A DNA stretch of 64,000 nucleotides from Flavobacterium sp. CG_23.5 (GTDB taxonomy: Bacteria > Bacteroidota > Bacteroidia > Flavobacteriales > Flavobacteriaceae). The stretch lies in contig NZ_JAGGNA010000001.1 in NCBI RefSeq assembly GCF_017875765.1, positions 2,135,001 through 2,199,000 on the forward strand, given 5' to 3'. Within the stretch, counting starts at the first letter, position 1, and every line of letters starts with the position of its first letter. Positions 37,102-47,418 of this stretch are shown here, one piece after another. Below the pieces are notes generated by a model. That model made no database searches and had not been told where the DNA came from. It saw only the letters and a program-made list of their open reading frames with translations. The position numbers and the translations under genes are program-made.

Positions 37102-37761
37102 ATGGCTTTAGACAAAAATCAAATTGCACAACGAATTGCAAAAGAATTAAAACACAACTATTACGTGAATCTTGGAATCGGAATTCCAACTTTAGTGGCT
37201 AATTATATTCCAGAAGGAATTGACGTTGAGTTTCAAAGCGAAAACGGAATTCTTGGTATGGGACCATTCCCTTTTGAGGGCGATGAAGATGCTGATTTAA
37301 TCAATGCCGGAAAACAAACCATAACTACTTTGCCTGGAGCGAGTTTTTTTGATTCCGCATTCAGTTTTGGAATGATACGCGGACAGCATGTTGATTTAAC
37401 TATTCTTGGAGCGATGGAAGTTTCGGAAAATGGGGATATCGCGAACTGGAAAATTCCCGGTAAAATGGTTAAAGGAATGGGAGGCGCCATGGATTTAGTC
37501 GCTTCTGCCGAAAATATTATTGTTGCAATGATGCATGTCAACAAAGCTGGAGAGTCAAAAATTCTAAAAAAATGTAGCCTTCCGTTAACAGGAGTTGGTT
37601 GCGTTAAAAAAGTAGTTACTGAATTAGCCGTGATGGAAATAACTCCAAATGGATTTAAACTATTGGAACGTGCTCCCGGAGTATCGGTGGAACATATTAT
37701 AGCTTCAACCGAAGCCACTTTAATTATTGATGGCGAAATTCCTGAAATGGTTATTGATTAA
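37102..37761 (+). CDS. scoB: 3-oxoacid CoA-transferase subunit B
   Basis: The 219-residue beta subunit has the catalytic Glu47 in QSENGILGMGP and the GIPTLVANYIP start typical of SCOT B subunits. The glutamate forms the acyl-glutamyl/CoA-thioester intermediate. It starts two bases after the A-subunit stop, so the pair is one operon, closed by a strong terminator at 37793. Full length, no oddities. Confidence 0.94.
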   Translation: MALDKNQIAQRIAKELKHNYYVNLGIGIPTLVANYIPEGIDVEFQSENGILGMGPFPFEGDEDADLINAGKQTITTLPGASFFDSAFSFGMIRGQHVDLTILGAMEVSENGDIANWKIPGKMVKGMGGAMDLVASAENIIVAMMHVNKAGESKILKKCSLPLTGVGCVKKVVTELAVMEITPNGFKLLERAPGVSVEHIIASTEATLIIDGEIPEMVID

Positions 37762-37792
37762 AATTAACTTCTTTTTTGAATCTACAATACTA

Positions 37793-37825
37793 AAAATGCA
37801 TCCTATAAATGGATGCATTTTTTTT
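37793..37825 (+). terminator. Intrinsic terminator of the scoAB operon
   Basis: Stem AAAATGCATCC / GGATGCATTTT with a seven-base loop and a T-run. Confidence 0.88.
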
Positions 37826-38015
37826 GCCTACAATTTAATCCTATTTCTGATTACTGACGAATCTTAAAAAGTTATAATTTTCTACGTGTTTTGTGCTTCT
37901 CATGCATTTAATTTAAATAATTTAAACAAATGATGATTAGTATGTTATTTTTTAGTTAAATTCGCCCACATGTTTAAATATTTTTATTTCGACAACTAAC
38001 CAAAACCCCAAACAA

Positions 38016-40772
38016 ATGAAAACAAAATTACTCGGAAAAATCGCGTTGTTCGCATCCGTTTCTTTTTTTGCATTAGAAGCAAATGCACAAGATGCCGCCA
38101 AAAATGTAAAACAAAAAATTACTGATGAAAGAGGAAAACCTTCATTAATCGTTTTTAATGAAAAATCTACCTACAAATCTTCAGATTCTCAAAAAGCATT
38201 AACAGAACAATTGGGATTAAAGGATAATTCCAATTTTTCTAAAACTAAATCCGAAACAGACAAATTAGGATTTTCACATGAAAAATTCCAATTGTATCAT
38301 CAAGGAATAAAAGTAGAATTTTCTACCTACACACTACACTCCAAATCTGGAAAACTAGAATCAATGAGCGGAGAGTTCTTTTCGTTAGATAAAGTCAACA
38401 CTCAACCTACTTTGTCAAAAGAACAAGCTTTTGGCCGCGCATTGAAAAAAATTGGCGCTAAAAAATATCTTTGGGATTCAACAGAAGATGCTGCAGCAAT
38501 GAATTACCAAAAACCAACTGGAGAGTTAGTTTTACTTCCTATGTTAGATGGTCCAACCTCAAAGTTAAAAGACAACAACTTACGTTTAGCATATAAATTT
38601 GATATTTATGCTTCATTACCTGTAAGTCGTGGCGACGTATATATTGATGCTGTTACAGGCGAGGTATTACTCTACAATGCTATTATCAAACATCTTGGTG
38701 AATATAGCAACGGCAGCCATGCAACTTCTGCCGAAATGTCAAAAGAAAAAGCGAGCACTGTTGCTTTCGTTGCTGCTAATGCTGCAACACGTTATAGTGG
38801 AACTCAATCCATTCAAACTACATTAAGTGGTTCATCTTATATTTTATCTGATGCGACCCGTGGTTTAGGAGTTCAAACTTATAATTCGGCTAGAACAGCT
38901 ACCTATCCTACAACTAATTTTACAGATGCTGATAATAACTGGACCGCTACGGAATTTAATAATACAAATAAAGACAACGGAGCTTTAGATGGACATTGGG
39001 GCGCAGAAAAAACATACGACTATTTTTCAACTAAACATGGTCGTAATAGTTATGATAACGCCGGAGCAAAAATAAAAAGTTATATCCATTATAATCTAAT
39101 TGCAGCTGGCTATCCGGATAATAACAACGCTTTTTGGAATGGTTCTGTAATGACTTATGGAGATGGAAGTGGAACCGGCGGATTTGACATATTGACAGCT
39201 TTAGATGTTGCTGGTCACGAAATTGGTCACGCCGTTTGTAGCAATACAGCCAACTTAACTTACTTAAATGAATCGGGTGCAATGAATGAAGGATTTTCAG
39301 ATATCTGGGGAGCTTGTATTGAGTTTTCAGCAGCACCAACCAAATCAACCTGGTTAATTGGTGAAGATATCGAAAGAAGAACAGGACATTTGTCTCTACG
39401 TTCTATGAGCAATCCTAATGCTGAAGGACAACCAGATACCTACAAAGGTACATATTGGTATACAGGAACTGCCGATTCAGGTGGAGTACATACAAATAGT
39501 GGCGTATTAAATCACTGGTTTTATATTTTATCTATTGGTAAATCAGGGACAAATGATATCGGAAGCGCATTTAACGTAACTGGGATTACAATAGCCAAAG
39601 CGGAAAAAATAGCCTATCGTTTAGAAAGTGTTTACTTGACCGCAAGTTCTACATATGCTAATGCAAGAACATATGCTATCCAATCAGCAGTCGACTTATA
39701 CGGAGCTGGTTCTGCTGAGGTAATTGCTACTACAAATGCATTTTATGCCGTAGGAGTTGGTGCCGCTTATGCTGGCTCAGCTGATACTATTGCACCATCT
39801 ACACCAGCTGGTTTAGCAGCTTCAGGAACTACTTCAACAACAACAAACTTATCTTGGACAGCTTCTACTGATAATGTAGCAGTTACAGGATATAATGTTT
39901 ATCAAGGGACTACTTTAAAAGCCACTGTTACAGGAACCACCTATGCTGTTTCGGGATTAACAGCTGCTACTGCTTACACTTTCTCTGTAAAAGCAAAAGA
40001 TGCTGCCGGTAATTTATCTGCTGCTAGTAACGTAGTAAACGTAACAACATCAGGATCTACAACTACGTATTGCGTTTCTAAAGGAACCGATGCAACATCT
40101 GAATACATCGACTATGTTGGTTTAGGTGGAATTGCTAATACAAGTGGTACAAATGCAGGATACGGAAACTTTACAGCTTTGACAGGAAATGTGCCTTATG
40201 GTGCAAACACTATCTTGTTTAGCGCTGGTTTTAGCGGCTCAGCTTACACTGAGTATTGGAAAATCTGGATTGATTATAACAAAAACGGTATTTTTGAAAC
40301 AACTGAACAAATCGTTTCTGGATCTTCTTCAAGTAGCGCTAACCTAACAAGTACTTTTACAGTTCCAACAACTGCTTTGGCAGGAACAACAAGAATGAGA
40401 GTTTCTATGAAATATAATGCAGCTCAAACGGCTTGTGAAACTTTTTCTTATGGAGAAGTAGAAGACTATACTGTAAATATTGGAGGTGCGGCTATCGCAG
40501 CATTTAATACAAGTTTTGCAGGAGATTTGGGTACTGAGAATAACATTTTTGATTACACGATGTCTCCAAACCCGGCTAATGAATTCTTAAATGTTAAAAT
40601 GGCAGATAACAGAAATGCTTCTTTTAGAGTTATCAATTACTTAGGTCAACAAGTTGAGCAAGGTAAAATTTCTGAAAACGCAATCAATGTTAGCAAATTA
40701 GGCGCAGGAGTTTATCTTTTAGAAGTAAACGACGGTCAAAAAAGAATAACTAAGAAATTTATTAAAAATTAA
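38016..40772 (+). CDS. Secreted M4 (thermolysin-like) metallopeptidase, T9SS, with FN3 and GEVED modules, copy 1
   Basis: The 918-residue precursor has, in order: a signal peptide (about 1-25), an FTP/PepSY propeptide (about 30-230), an M4 catalytic domain with HEIGH (His401, His405) and the third ligand in [10 protein letters not shown], and the M4 C-domain with LNHWFYIL. A fibronectin type III domain (about 590-685, starting PSTPAGLAA), a GEVED domain (about 690-825, ending [11 protein letters not shown]) and a T9SS type A sorting domain (about 845-918, starting [11 protein letters not shown]) follow. It is exported by the type IX system and cleaves extracellular protein. The tandem paralogue lacks FN3 and GEVED. 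Signal peptides and proregions are nearly identical between copies. Confidence 0.95.
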   Translation: MKTKLLGKIALFASVSFFALEANAQDAAKNVKQKITDERGKPSLIVFNEKSTYKSSDSQKALTEQLGLKDNSNFSKTKSETDKLGFSHEKFQLYHQGIKVEFSTYTLHSKSGKLESMSGEFFSLDKVNTQPTLSKEQAFGRALKKIGAKKYLWDSTEDAAAMNYQKPTGELVLLPMLDGPTSKLKDNNLRLAYKFDIYASLPVSRGDVYIDAVTGEVLLYNAIIKHLGEYSNGSHATSAEMSKEKASTVAFVAANAATRYSGTQSIQTTLSGSSYILSDATRGLGVQTYNSARTATYPTTNFTDADNNWTATEFNNTNKDNGALDGHWGAEKTYDYFSTKHGRNSYDNAGAKIKSYIHYNLIAAGYPDNNNAFWNGSVMTYGDGSGTGGFDILTALDVAGHEIGHAVCSNTANLTYLNESGAMNEGFSDIWGACIEFSAAPTKSTWLIGEDIERRTGHLSLRSMSNPNAEGQPDTYKGTYWYTGTADSGGVHTNSGVLNHWFYILSIGKSGTNDIGSAFNVTGITIAKAEKIAYRLESVYLTASSTYANARTYAIQSAVDLYGAGSAEVIATTNAFYAVGVGAAYAGSADTIAPSTPAGLAASGTTSTTTNLSWTASTDNVAVTGYNVYQGTTLKATVTGTTYAVSGLTAATAYTFSVKAKDAAGNLSAASNVVNVTTSGSTTTYCVSKGTDATSEYIDYVGLGGIANTSGTNAGYGNFTALTGNVPYGANTILFSAGFSGSAYTEYWKIWIDYNKNGIFETTEQIVSGSSSSSANLTSTFTVPTTALAGTTRMRVSMKYNAAQTACETFSYGEVEDYTVNIGGAAIAAFNTSFAGDLGTENNIFDYTMSPNPANEFLNVKMADNRNASFRVINYLGQQVEQGKISENAINVSKLGAGVYLLEVNDGQKRITKKFIKN

Positions 40773-40795
40773 TTTTGCTTTTTTACTAAATAAAA

Positions 40796-40826
40796 AAAGG
40801 GGTTGTCTTAAAAAAGACAACTCCTT
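40796..40826 (+). terminator. Intrinsic terminator after M4 peptidase copy 1
   Basis: Stem GGgGTTGTCTT / AAGACAACtCC with an AAAA-type loop. The T-run after it is short, so efficiency may be modest. Confidence 0.65.
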
Positions 40827-40949
40827 TCATCTTATAAAACAGTCTTATCCTATTTACTTACCCGAAAATTTTTGTCATTACAACTCCTTTTACTTTACGA
40901 TAAACAAAAAATAAAAACCAATAAACACAACATCGTATGTGTTTTTTGT

Positions 40950-40957
40950 TAATTTTG
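40950..40957 (+). promoter_or_regulatory. -7 promoter element for M4 peptidase copy 2
   Basis: TAATTTTG matches TAnnTTTG, 54 bases before the ATG. The 5' leader that follows resembles the end of the copy 1 leader (AACCAAAAACCCCAACCAATG-like). Confidence 0.45.
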
Positions 40958-41011
40958 GCAAAATAAATTTAATTGTCTGAATAAATAAATTCTAACCAAA
41001 AACCCCAACCA

Positions 41012-43048
41012 ATGAAAACAAAATTACTTGGAAAAATTGCGCTGTTTGCATCCGTTTCTTTCTTTGCATTTGAAGCAAGCGCTCAAGATGGCAGCAAAAA
41101 TGTAAAACAAAAATTCAATGACGAAAGAGGGAAACCTTCTTTAATCACTTTTAATGAGAAATCAACTTATAAATCTACAGATTCTCAAATCGCATTCACA
41201 GAACAATTAGGTTTAAAAAACAATTCTAGTTTTTCTAAAACTAAATCAGAAACAGACAAATTTGGATTTTCACATGAAAAATTTCAATTGTTTCACCAAG
41301 GAGTAAAAGTAGAATTTTCTACTTATACCCTTCACTCAAAATCTGGGAAACTAGAATCAATGAGCGGAGAATTCTATCAATTAGACAATGTTAATACACG
41401 TCCTTCTTTATCAAAAGAACAAGCATTTAGTCGTGCATTGCAACAAATTGGAGCTTCTCAATATCTTTGGGATTCACCAGCAGAAGCTAAAATAAACGAT
41501 TATCAAAAACCTGCAGGAGAACTAGTGTTACTTCCACTTGAAGATGAAGATAACAACGGTAAAAAAACAGAGCAACTTCGTTTAGCATACAAATTTGACA
41601 TCTACGCTACAAATCCAGTAAGCCGTGGAGATATTTATGTTGATGCGGTAACCGGAGCAACTTTATTATACAACGCTACAATCAAACATTTAGGCGAATT
41701 CAGCAACGGATCAAAACCATCAGTTGACAAGAAATCAGAAAATAAAAATTTGGCTACGGCTTTTGTATTGGCAAATGCTGACACACGTTACAGCGGAACA
41801 CAATCTATTCAAACTTCTCTTAGCGGAGCATCATACATTTTGTCTGACGCAACTCGTGGAAGCGGAGTTATGACTTACAATATGAAAAAGGGAACAAGCT
41901 ACACTGCAGCAGTTAATTTTACCGATGTAGACAACAACTGGACCGCCGCTGAATACAACAATGTAAACAAAGACAATGGAGCATTAGACGCACATTGGGG
42001 AGCTGAAAAAACATATGATTACTGGTCGACCGTTCATGGAAGAAACAGTTATAACAATGCTGGAGCAGCTATAAAAAGTTATGTTCATTACAGCAACGCT
42101 TATGACAATGCATACTGGAATGGAAGTGTAATGACCTATGGAGATGGAAGCGGAACTTATTTCGACATTTTAACGTCAATTGATGTAGCAGGACACGAAA
42201 TAGGACATGCAGTTTGTTCAAACACAGCAAACTTAGCATACAAAAACGAATCAGGAGCCATGAATGAAGCTCTTTCAGATATTTGGGGAGCATGTATCGA
42301 ATATTTTGCAGCACCTAACAAACAAAGATGGTTAATTGGTGAAGACATCGAAAGAAGAGCAGGGCATCTCGCTTTACGTTCTATGAGTAATCCTAAAAGT
42401 GAAGGACAACCAGATACTTATGGTGGGATAAATTGGACTAGTCAAACTAGATGCAGACCGACTTCAAACAACGATCAATGTGGTGTTCACAACAATAGCG
42501 GTGTGTTAAACCACTGGTTTTATATCTTAACCGAAGGTAAAACAGGTACAAATGATAAAGGAAGTTCTTATAGCATAACTGGTATTGGAATTGATAAAGC
42601 AGCTAAAATAACTTACCGTATGGAAAGCGTTTACATGACATCAAGCTCTACTTATGCAAATGCAAGAACTTATGGAATTCAAGCAGCTATCGATTTGTAC
42701 GGAGCAGGTTCTCTTGAGGTAATAGCAACAACTAATGCATTTTATGCAGTAGGTGTTGGAACAGCTTATGTATCAACCGCTAAAACAGCGCTTTCTAAAA
42801 CAGCAAAAACTGAAATTACTAATGAAGCATTTGTATTGTATCCAAATCCAACTTCTGAAGTATTGAATGTTTCTGTTAAAGAAAACAAAGTGAGCTCATA
42901 CAAAATCTTCAATTCTCTAGGATTCCAAATTCAAACTGGGAAAACTTCTGGTGGAGAAATCAATGTAAGCAACCTAAGTAAAGGAATCTATTTCTTCGAA
43001 TTGAACAATGGTCAAGATACTGTTGTTAAATCTTTTATTAAGAAATAA
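41012..43048 (+). CDS. Secreted M4 (thermolysin-like) metallopeptidase, likely T9SS, copy 2
   Basis: The 678-residue precursor parallels copy 1 through the propeptide and catalytic domain, with HEIGH (His395, His399) and MNEALSDIWG. It passes directly from the M4 C-domain to a 70-residue C-terminal domain of the T9SS type A kind (YPNPTSEVLNVSV ... KGIYFFELN). Copy 2 also carries a short cysteine-bearing insertion (CRPTSNNDQC) in the substrate-side region, absent from copy 1. It is therefore a secreted protease with different surface features. Duplicated tandemly with the gene at 38016. Confidence 0.94.
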   Translation: MKTKLLGKIALFASVSFFAFEASAQDGSKNVKQKFNDERGKPSLITFNEKSTYKSTDSQIAFTEQLGLKNNSSFSKTKSETDKFGFSHEKFQLFHQGVKVEFSTYTLHSKSGKLESMSGEFYQLDNVNTRPSLSKEQAFSRALQQIGASQYLWDSPAEAKINDYQKPAGELVLLPLEDEDNNGKKTEQLRLAYKFDIYATNPVSRGDIYVDAVTGATLLYNATIKHLGEFSNGSKPSVDKKSENKNLATAFVLANADTRYSGTQSIQTSLSGASYILSDATRGSGVMTYNMKKGTSYTAAVNFTDVDNNWTAAEYNNVNKDNGALDAHWGAEKTYDYWSTVHGRNSYNNAGAAIKSYVHYSNAYDNAYWNGSVMTYGDGSGTYFDILTSIDVAGHEIGHAVCSNTANLAYKNESGAMNEALSDIWGACIEYFAAPNKQRWLIGEDIERRAGHLALRSMSNPKSEGQPDTYGGINWTSQTRCRPTSNNDQCGVHNNSGVLNHWFYILTEGKTGTNDKGSSYSITGIGIDKAAKITYRMESVYMTSSSTYANARTYGIQAAIDLYGAGSLEVIATTNAFYAVGVGTAYVSTAKTALSKTAKTEITNEAFVLYPNPTSEVLNVSVKENKVSSYKIFNSLGFQIQTGKTSGGEINVSNLSKGIYFFELNNGQDTVVKSFIKK

Positions 43049-43072
43049 TCCTGTTCTAAATACATTAAAAGG

Positions 43073-43102
43073 AAAGCCTCACTTGATTGTGAGGCTTTTT
43101 TT
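43073..43102 (+). terminator. Intrinsic terminator after M4 peptidase copy 2
   Basis: Perfect ten-base-pair stem AAAGCCTCAC / GTGAGGCTTT with a six-base loop and T-run. Confidence 0.9.
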
Positions 43103-43139
43103 ATGGAGTTATTTTAAGAAACTATCTAACTATAAAACT

Positions 43140-43336
43140 AACCTGTTGGGTGTAATTAGTTTTTAATGATAAATTTTCGACAGTCTGAGTGGTTTACTCC
43201 CTAAGCCTCGGGAAGAAAATCTTATCGAGAACAAGAAAATTTATTATCAAAAACGGTTCTCGATTCATTTTTCGCTTCATTTCATTGCACAAAAAACACT
43301 CGAACTGACGTTTTTGATAAGTATACCCAACAAGTT
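43140..43336. repeat. Degenerate inverted-repeat element (MITE-like) in the gap 43049-43391
   Basis: The 343-base gap holds no gene but nested inverted repeats: ends AACCTGTTGGGTGTA and TATACCCAACAAGTT (13 of 15 pair), an inner TTATCAAAAACG / CGTTTTTGATAA (12 of 12; 43244 and 43309) and ATCGAGAAC / GTTCTCGAT (43224 and 43256). It carries no transposase. It looks like a non-autonomous element remnant. Confidence 0.6.
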
Positions 43337-43391
43337 AAAACTATTCTTTTAATCTCGTCTTAAGCCGCCTTTTTATGATTTAAAGTACAGG

Positions 43392-44831
43392 TTAAAAAAA
43401 CCAACTCGCCACAAAAATAGCGGTGATAACGCAAATTAAATCTACCAAAAGCATTGTTCCTAAAGCGTAACGGGTGTTTTTGATGTTTACAGAACCAAAA
43501 TAAACCGCAATTACATAAAAAGTACTTTCGGCGCTACATTGAAAAATACTGCTCAATCGACCTGTTAAGGAATCGGCTCCAAAAGTATTCATAGAATCAA
43601 TCAAAAATCCTCTCGATCCCGCAGAACTAAAAGGACGAAGCATCGCTACTGGCAAAGCATCGGTAATCTCTTTACTCACACCAATATTAGAAAAGACAAA
43701 GGAAATCCCATTACTGATAATTTCAAATAAACCGCTATTTCTAAATAGAGAAATGGCCACTAACATTCCCAAAACATAAGGAAAAATAGTAACCCCGGTT
43801 TTAACTCCATTATTAGCTCCTACTACAAAGGATTCAAAGACGGTGGTGCTTGCTTCAGCAAATTTCTTCTCATGAATGAATGAAAAAATCAACGTAAAAG
43901 CGATAATTCCAACCAATATCAACCCGGAAAGATTAGAGGTGAAATAGTTTTTTCCAATTAAATCCAAATGATTCACGTACATCAATAAACCAACAATTGC
44001 AGCGATTAATACCATCAAGGTGACAACCAAAGAAGCACTTTTGAAATTAATTTTTTGTTTGATTCCAACAATTAAAAAAGCGGCAATCGTACCAATAAAA
44101 GAAGTAATAATACAAGGCAGCATTACATCGGCAGGATTAGTTGCATTGGCGGCAGCTCGATACCCAATAATAGAAGTAGCTATTAACGTTAAACCAGAAG
44201 CATGCAAACACATAAACATGATCTGCGCATCACTGGCTTTGTCTTTATCGGGGTTTATTTCTTGTAAACTTTCCATGGCTTTTAGTCCAAATGGAGTCGC
44301 AGCAGAATCTAATCCCAAGAAATTAGCGGCAAAGTTTAAGGTCATGTAGGAGATGGAAGGATGGTCTTTTGGGATACTCGGAAATACTTTTACAAACACC
44401 GGACTCAATGCTTTAGCTAATTTTCCAGATGCTCCGGAAATGATTAAAAGTTCCATCAGTCCACAGAAAAAAGCCAAATAAGCCATAAGCGGCAGTATTA
44501 AATCGAGTAAAGTATTTTTACATGTTGGTAATAAACCATCGGATTTTTGAACACCACTGAAAATTTTTACGGTTTTGTTTTTATAAACATAAGTCGTGTC
44601 GGCATTTAGAGTATCCCGATTGATAATCATGGTTTGATCTGGTGCTTTTTTAATGCTATCTTTAATAAAAGCAGGAAGTTGATCCGCATATTTTTCAGAA
44701 ATTAGAACTGGATCGTCTTTTTTTCCATTCAAAACATAATCAATGGTATACGTATTTGCAGTAAACAAACTGACTATAATAAAGGCAATTGACGAAATGA
44801 AAATAACTAACCAGAATCTACTTAATACCAT
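43392..44831 (-). CDS. Nucleoside-recognition (Gate) membrane protein, SpmA/SpmB fusion type
   Basis: The 479-residue polytopic protein (about ten to eleven hydrophobic segments) contains two Gate-domain halves as in spore maturation proteins A and B of Bacillus, joined in one chain. This fused arrangement is common in non-sporulating Bacteroidota. A periplasmic loop of roughly 90 residues follows the first helix. Gate domains occur in nucleoside and ion transporters, but the substrate is not known for this group. Located in the inner membrane. No operon partner is clear; the next gene on the strand is 79 bases upstream. Confidence 0.82.
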   Translation of the reverse strand: MVLSRFWLVIFISSIAFIIVSLFTANTYTIDYVLNGKKDDPVLISEKYADQLPAFIKDSIKKAPDQTMIINRDTLNADTTYVYKNKTVKIFSGVQKSDGLLPTCKNTLLDLILPLMAYLAFFCGLMELLIISGASGKLAKALSPVFVKVFPSIPKDHPSISYMTLNFAANFLGLDSAATPFGLKAMESLQEINPDKDKASDAQIMFMCLHASGLTLIATSIIGYRAAANATNPADVMLPCIITSFIGTIAAFLIVGIKQKINFKSASLVVTLMVLIAAIVGLLMYVNHLDLIGKNYFTSNLSGLILVGIIAFTLIFSFIHEKKFAEASTTVFESFVVGANNGVKTGVTIFPYVLGMLVAISLFRNSGLFEIISNGISFVFSNIGVSKEITDALPVAMLRPFSSAGSRGFLIDSMNTFGADSLTGRLSSIFQCSAESTFYVIAVYFGSVNIKNTRYALGTMLLVDLICVITAIFVASWFF

Positions 44832-44910
44832 AATCTATAATTTTTGTAAATGTAAATATTTATATTTTTTTTGTAGCAAATAGTTTTTAGATTATACTAA
44901 GTAACTTTAA

Positions 44911-46569
44911 TTAATAATTACAGATGTAGAATTTTTCTAAAAGATTATTCTTAAAAACAATTCCCAGATCTTGATAGTAATTTTCAATGATTTTAATATT
45001 AATGCCATAATTTGAAATTATTTCTTCAATCGAAAAAGGGCTATTTCTTTTATCAAATATAGAATTTATAAGTTCATTTGCTTTTATAATCTTAATATCT
45101 GACAAATCCTTTTCTTCATATAAATACTCTAATGGCATATTGTTTATCATAGAATTAGAGACTATTTCATAAAATTCATCATCTATTATTTTACCAAAAA
45201 CAAAATGTTTTTTATCTATTGGTTTTTCATCAATATCATATATAATTAACGCATAACTTGATAATGAATGTAAACATCCTAACACTAGTTCACTTCTATA
45301 TTCAACTATTTTAACTGGTTCTTTTTTATTCTGATTATATGTGAAAGTTCTTATTTCACAATATTCTCTCCTTATAATTTTAATTTCTGACGAAACAAAA
45401 CTATACTTATTCAAACTATTAATGAATCCTTTTGTTGAATAAATGAATAGTAAATTTAACTCCTCAGAAAAATAAATATGATGTTTAACCTTTTGATTAT
45501 TTAAATTTTCTGAAAAATGATCATAATGAAAAATCACTTCATTTAGATTATACTTAATTAGGTTTTTGCTTATTTTAGGTTCCTCTAAAATCATTCTAAA
45601 AAAGTGAAAATCAGAGTTTTTTTCTTTATCAAAATTATTTTTTACTAGTCTTTTCTTCTTTTCTTCTAACTCTCTTTTTTCTTCTTCATAAAGTTTTTCT
45701 CGATTTTTATTTTGTTCTTCTATTCTTTCACTCTCGAAAACCGCTCGATCCAAGATTAATTTATCGATTCTTTTTTGTTCTTCTATTTTACTATTTTCTT
45801 CTTGTATTTTTAGTTCTTGTTGCTTCAGTTCTTCTCTCTTTTCTTTCTCTATTTTATCATTTTGAATTTGAATAGTTAATAACTTTTCTAAAAAATTTAA
45901 TTGTTCTACAAATTCTTCCTGTTTATGTTTTATATGTCCAAATAACATTTCATCATTAAATCGAACCATTTCATCTTCAAAATGTATAAATAAATTACCG
46001 CTTTTGAAATATTCAGAATTAGTCCATTTTAAAAGTCTCTTTGCTATTTTAAATTCAGTTGTATCTTTAGAAATACTTTTTAAAAGATTTTTTATTGAAT
46101 TATAAGAATATTGGAACTCTTCTTTAAAAAATGCTGGAGATAAAAACTCTGTAAAATCTAAAACAAGAAAAGGTAAATAATTATGATGTCTTTGCGAATG
46201 CCATCTCGAATCCATTTCTTCAATTGAAACAGATAATGTATGTTGAAATTCAATACTAATATTATTCACAACACTATCTATAATATGCTTCTCGTCATTA
46301 TGAAAAATTATTTTTTCATAGGTCTTGATGTTTTTTTCTTGATTACCATAAACCGCCTCAATTAACTCATATTGCCAATGACAGTGCCAATAACACATTC
46401 TATTATCAATAAACTTATAATCTTTTTGACTTTTATTCCTAATATGAGATGTCCTTCCTTCTGTACATATTACAGAAACAAAAGTGTCATCAAAATATTT
46501 ATACCATGTCTTCTTTTTAGGAATAGCATTTTTAAAATTATCAAGTTCTATGATTTCTCTCTTTTTCAT
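44911..46569 (-). CDS. Unknown protein with CoiA-like nuclease domain, coiled coil and novel C-terminal region
   Basis: The 552-residue protein has no clear family name for me. Residues about 35-140 look like the CoiA-type PD-(D/E)xK nuclease: RTSHIRNK near 40, CHWQYELIEAVYG, Asp98 in HIIDSV, and Glu107-Phe-Gln109 in SIEFQHT, giving the D...ExQ pattern, then SIEEMDSRW and FLVLDFTEF. Residues about 215-320 are a long charged coiled coil (many K/E). About 320-552 is an unplaced alpha/beta region. The gene is markedly AT-richer than its neighbours and begins nine bases after a PolB-like exonuclease stop, so both may be one unit. A DNA-processing or defence role is inferred, not shown. Confidence 0.6.
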   Translation of the reverse strand: MKKREIIELDNFKNAIPKKKTWYKYFDDTFVSVICTEGRTSHIRNKSQKDYKFIDNRMCYWHCHWQYELIEAVYGNQEKNIKTYEKIIFHNDEKHIIDSVVNNISIEFQHTLSVSIEEMDSRWHSQRHHNYLPFLVLDFTEFLSPAFFKEEFQYSYNSIKNLLKSISKDTTEFKIAKRLLKWTNSEYFKSGNLFIHFEDEMVRFNDEMLFGHIKHKQEEFVEQLNFLEKLLTIQIQNDKIEKEKREELKQQELKIQEENSKIEEQKRIDKLILDRAVFESERIEEQNKNREKLYEEEKRELEEKKKRLVKNNFDKEKNSDFHFFRMILEEPKISKNLIKYNLNEVIFHYDHFSENLNNQKVKHHIYFSEELNLLFIYSTKGFINSLNKYSFVSSEIKIIRREYCEIRTFTYNQNKKEPVKIVEYRSELVLGCLHSLSSYALIIYDIDEKPIDKKHFVFGKIIDDEFYEIVSNSMINNMPLEYLYEEKDLSDIKIIKANELINSIFDKRNSPFSIEEIISNYGINIKIIENYYQDLGIVFKNNLLEKFYICNY

Positions 46570-46577
46570 TTTACCTT

Positions 46578-47291
46578 CTAAACATGAATAATCTCGTCAT
46601 CAATCAACAAATCCTCTCGTCGCAATCGAAGAAAAATTTGTGCTACGGCAATGGTATCTTTTTCACAATAGGTGACAATTCTGTCAATGTCTTTTTCCAC
46701 ATAAAAAACATGTCCCACCTGACTGCCATCGATATCGCCTTTTGGCGAAGGGATTCCCAGTACTTTACACATTAACTTTAAGGAGGTGTAGTGTTTGTAA
46801 TCGCCAAATTTCCACAATTCCAAAGTATCTAAATGTGGGATTTCCCAAGGTTTTTTTCCAAATAGGTTTAACTTATTGGGAATATCAATTTGGTTAATAA
46901 TCATGCGTCGGGCGATGAATGGAATATCAAATTCTTTTGCGTTATGACCGCACAAAACATGCTGTGGTTGGTTAAAATGAGTGTTTAATAAATTATTGAA
47001 ATCCTGAAGAATTTTCTTTTCTTCTCCAAAAAACGAAGTAACTCTAAAGTTTCTAATATCACTTTTGATAACAAAATAACCCACCGAAATGCAGACAATT
47101 TTACCAAACTCGGCCCAAATTCCCGCGCGATCATAAAAATCCTCCGGCGTATATTCCTCTTTGCGCTGATATTGTGTTTTGTTTTCCCACAGCTGTTTCA
47201 TTTCCGAATCTAATGCGTTGAAATCTTCGGATTCCGGAACGGTTTCGATATCGAGGAAGAGAATGTTATTGAGGTTTATTTTTTCTATCAT
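46578..47291 (-). CDS. Predicted 3'-5' exonuclease, PolB-like (PF10108 type)
   Basis: The 237-residue protein is a DnaQ/PolB-like DEDD exonuclease: Exo I FLDIETVPE with Asp and Glu near residue 14-16, Exo II CGHNAKEFDIPFI, and Exo III near VTYCEKDTIAVAQ with the final Asp. It should degrade single-stranded DNA or RNA ends and act in repair or processing. It is the upstream gene of a likely two-gene unit with the CoiA-like protein (eight-base gap). Base composition matches the flavobacterial background, unlike the downstream gene. Confidence 0.87.
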   Translation of the reverse strand: MIEKINLNNILFLDIETVPESEDFNALDSEMKQLWENKTQYQRKEEYTPEDFYDRAGIWAEFGKIVCISVGYFVIKSDIRNFRVTSFFGEEKKILQDFNNLLNTHFNQPQHVLCGHNAKEFDIPFIARRMIINQIDIPNKLNLFGKKPWEIPHLDTLELWKFGDYKHYTSLKLMCKVLGIPSPKGDIDGSQVGHVFYVEKDIDRIVTYCEKDTIAVAQIFLRLRREDLLIDDEIIHV

Positions 47292-47306
47292 TGCTTTCTT
47301 TTTTAA

Positions 47307-47413
47307 ACACAGATTTCACAGATTAGTACCCATTTAGTAAATCTAAAAAATGCTGCATGAAATATATATATTCCAAATATAAGTAAAATATGATAGTTCG
47401 TATAAATCTGTGT
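47307..47413. repeat. Inverted repeat between exonuclease and ogt genes
   Basis: ACACAGATTT (47307-47316) and AAATCTGTGT (47404-47413), a perfect 10-base inverted pair with a second CACAGATT inside. From memory such CACAGATT units are frequent between genes in Flavobacterium. No gene lies in this 127-base gap. Confidence 0.45.
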
Positions 47414-47418
47414 GGCTT

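Noticed and set aside
43392..44831. True sporulation gene
   Set aside because: SpmA/B-like Gate proteins are common in non-sporulating Bacteroidota and nothing else suggests sporulation.
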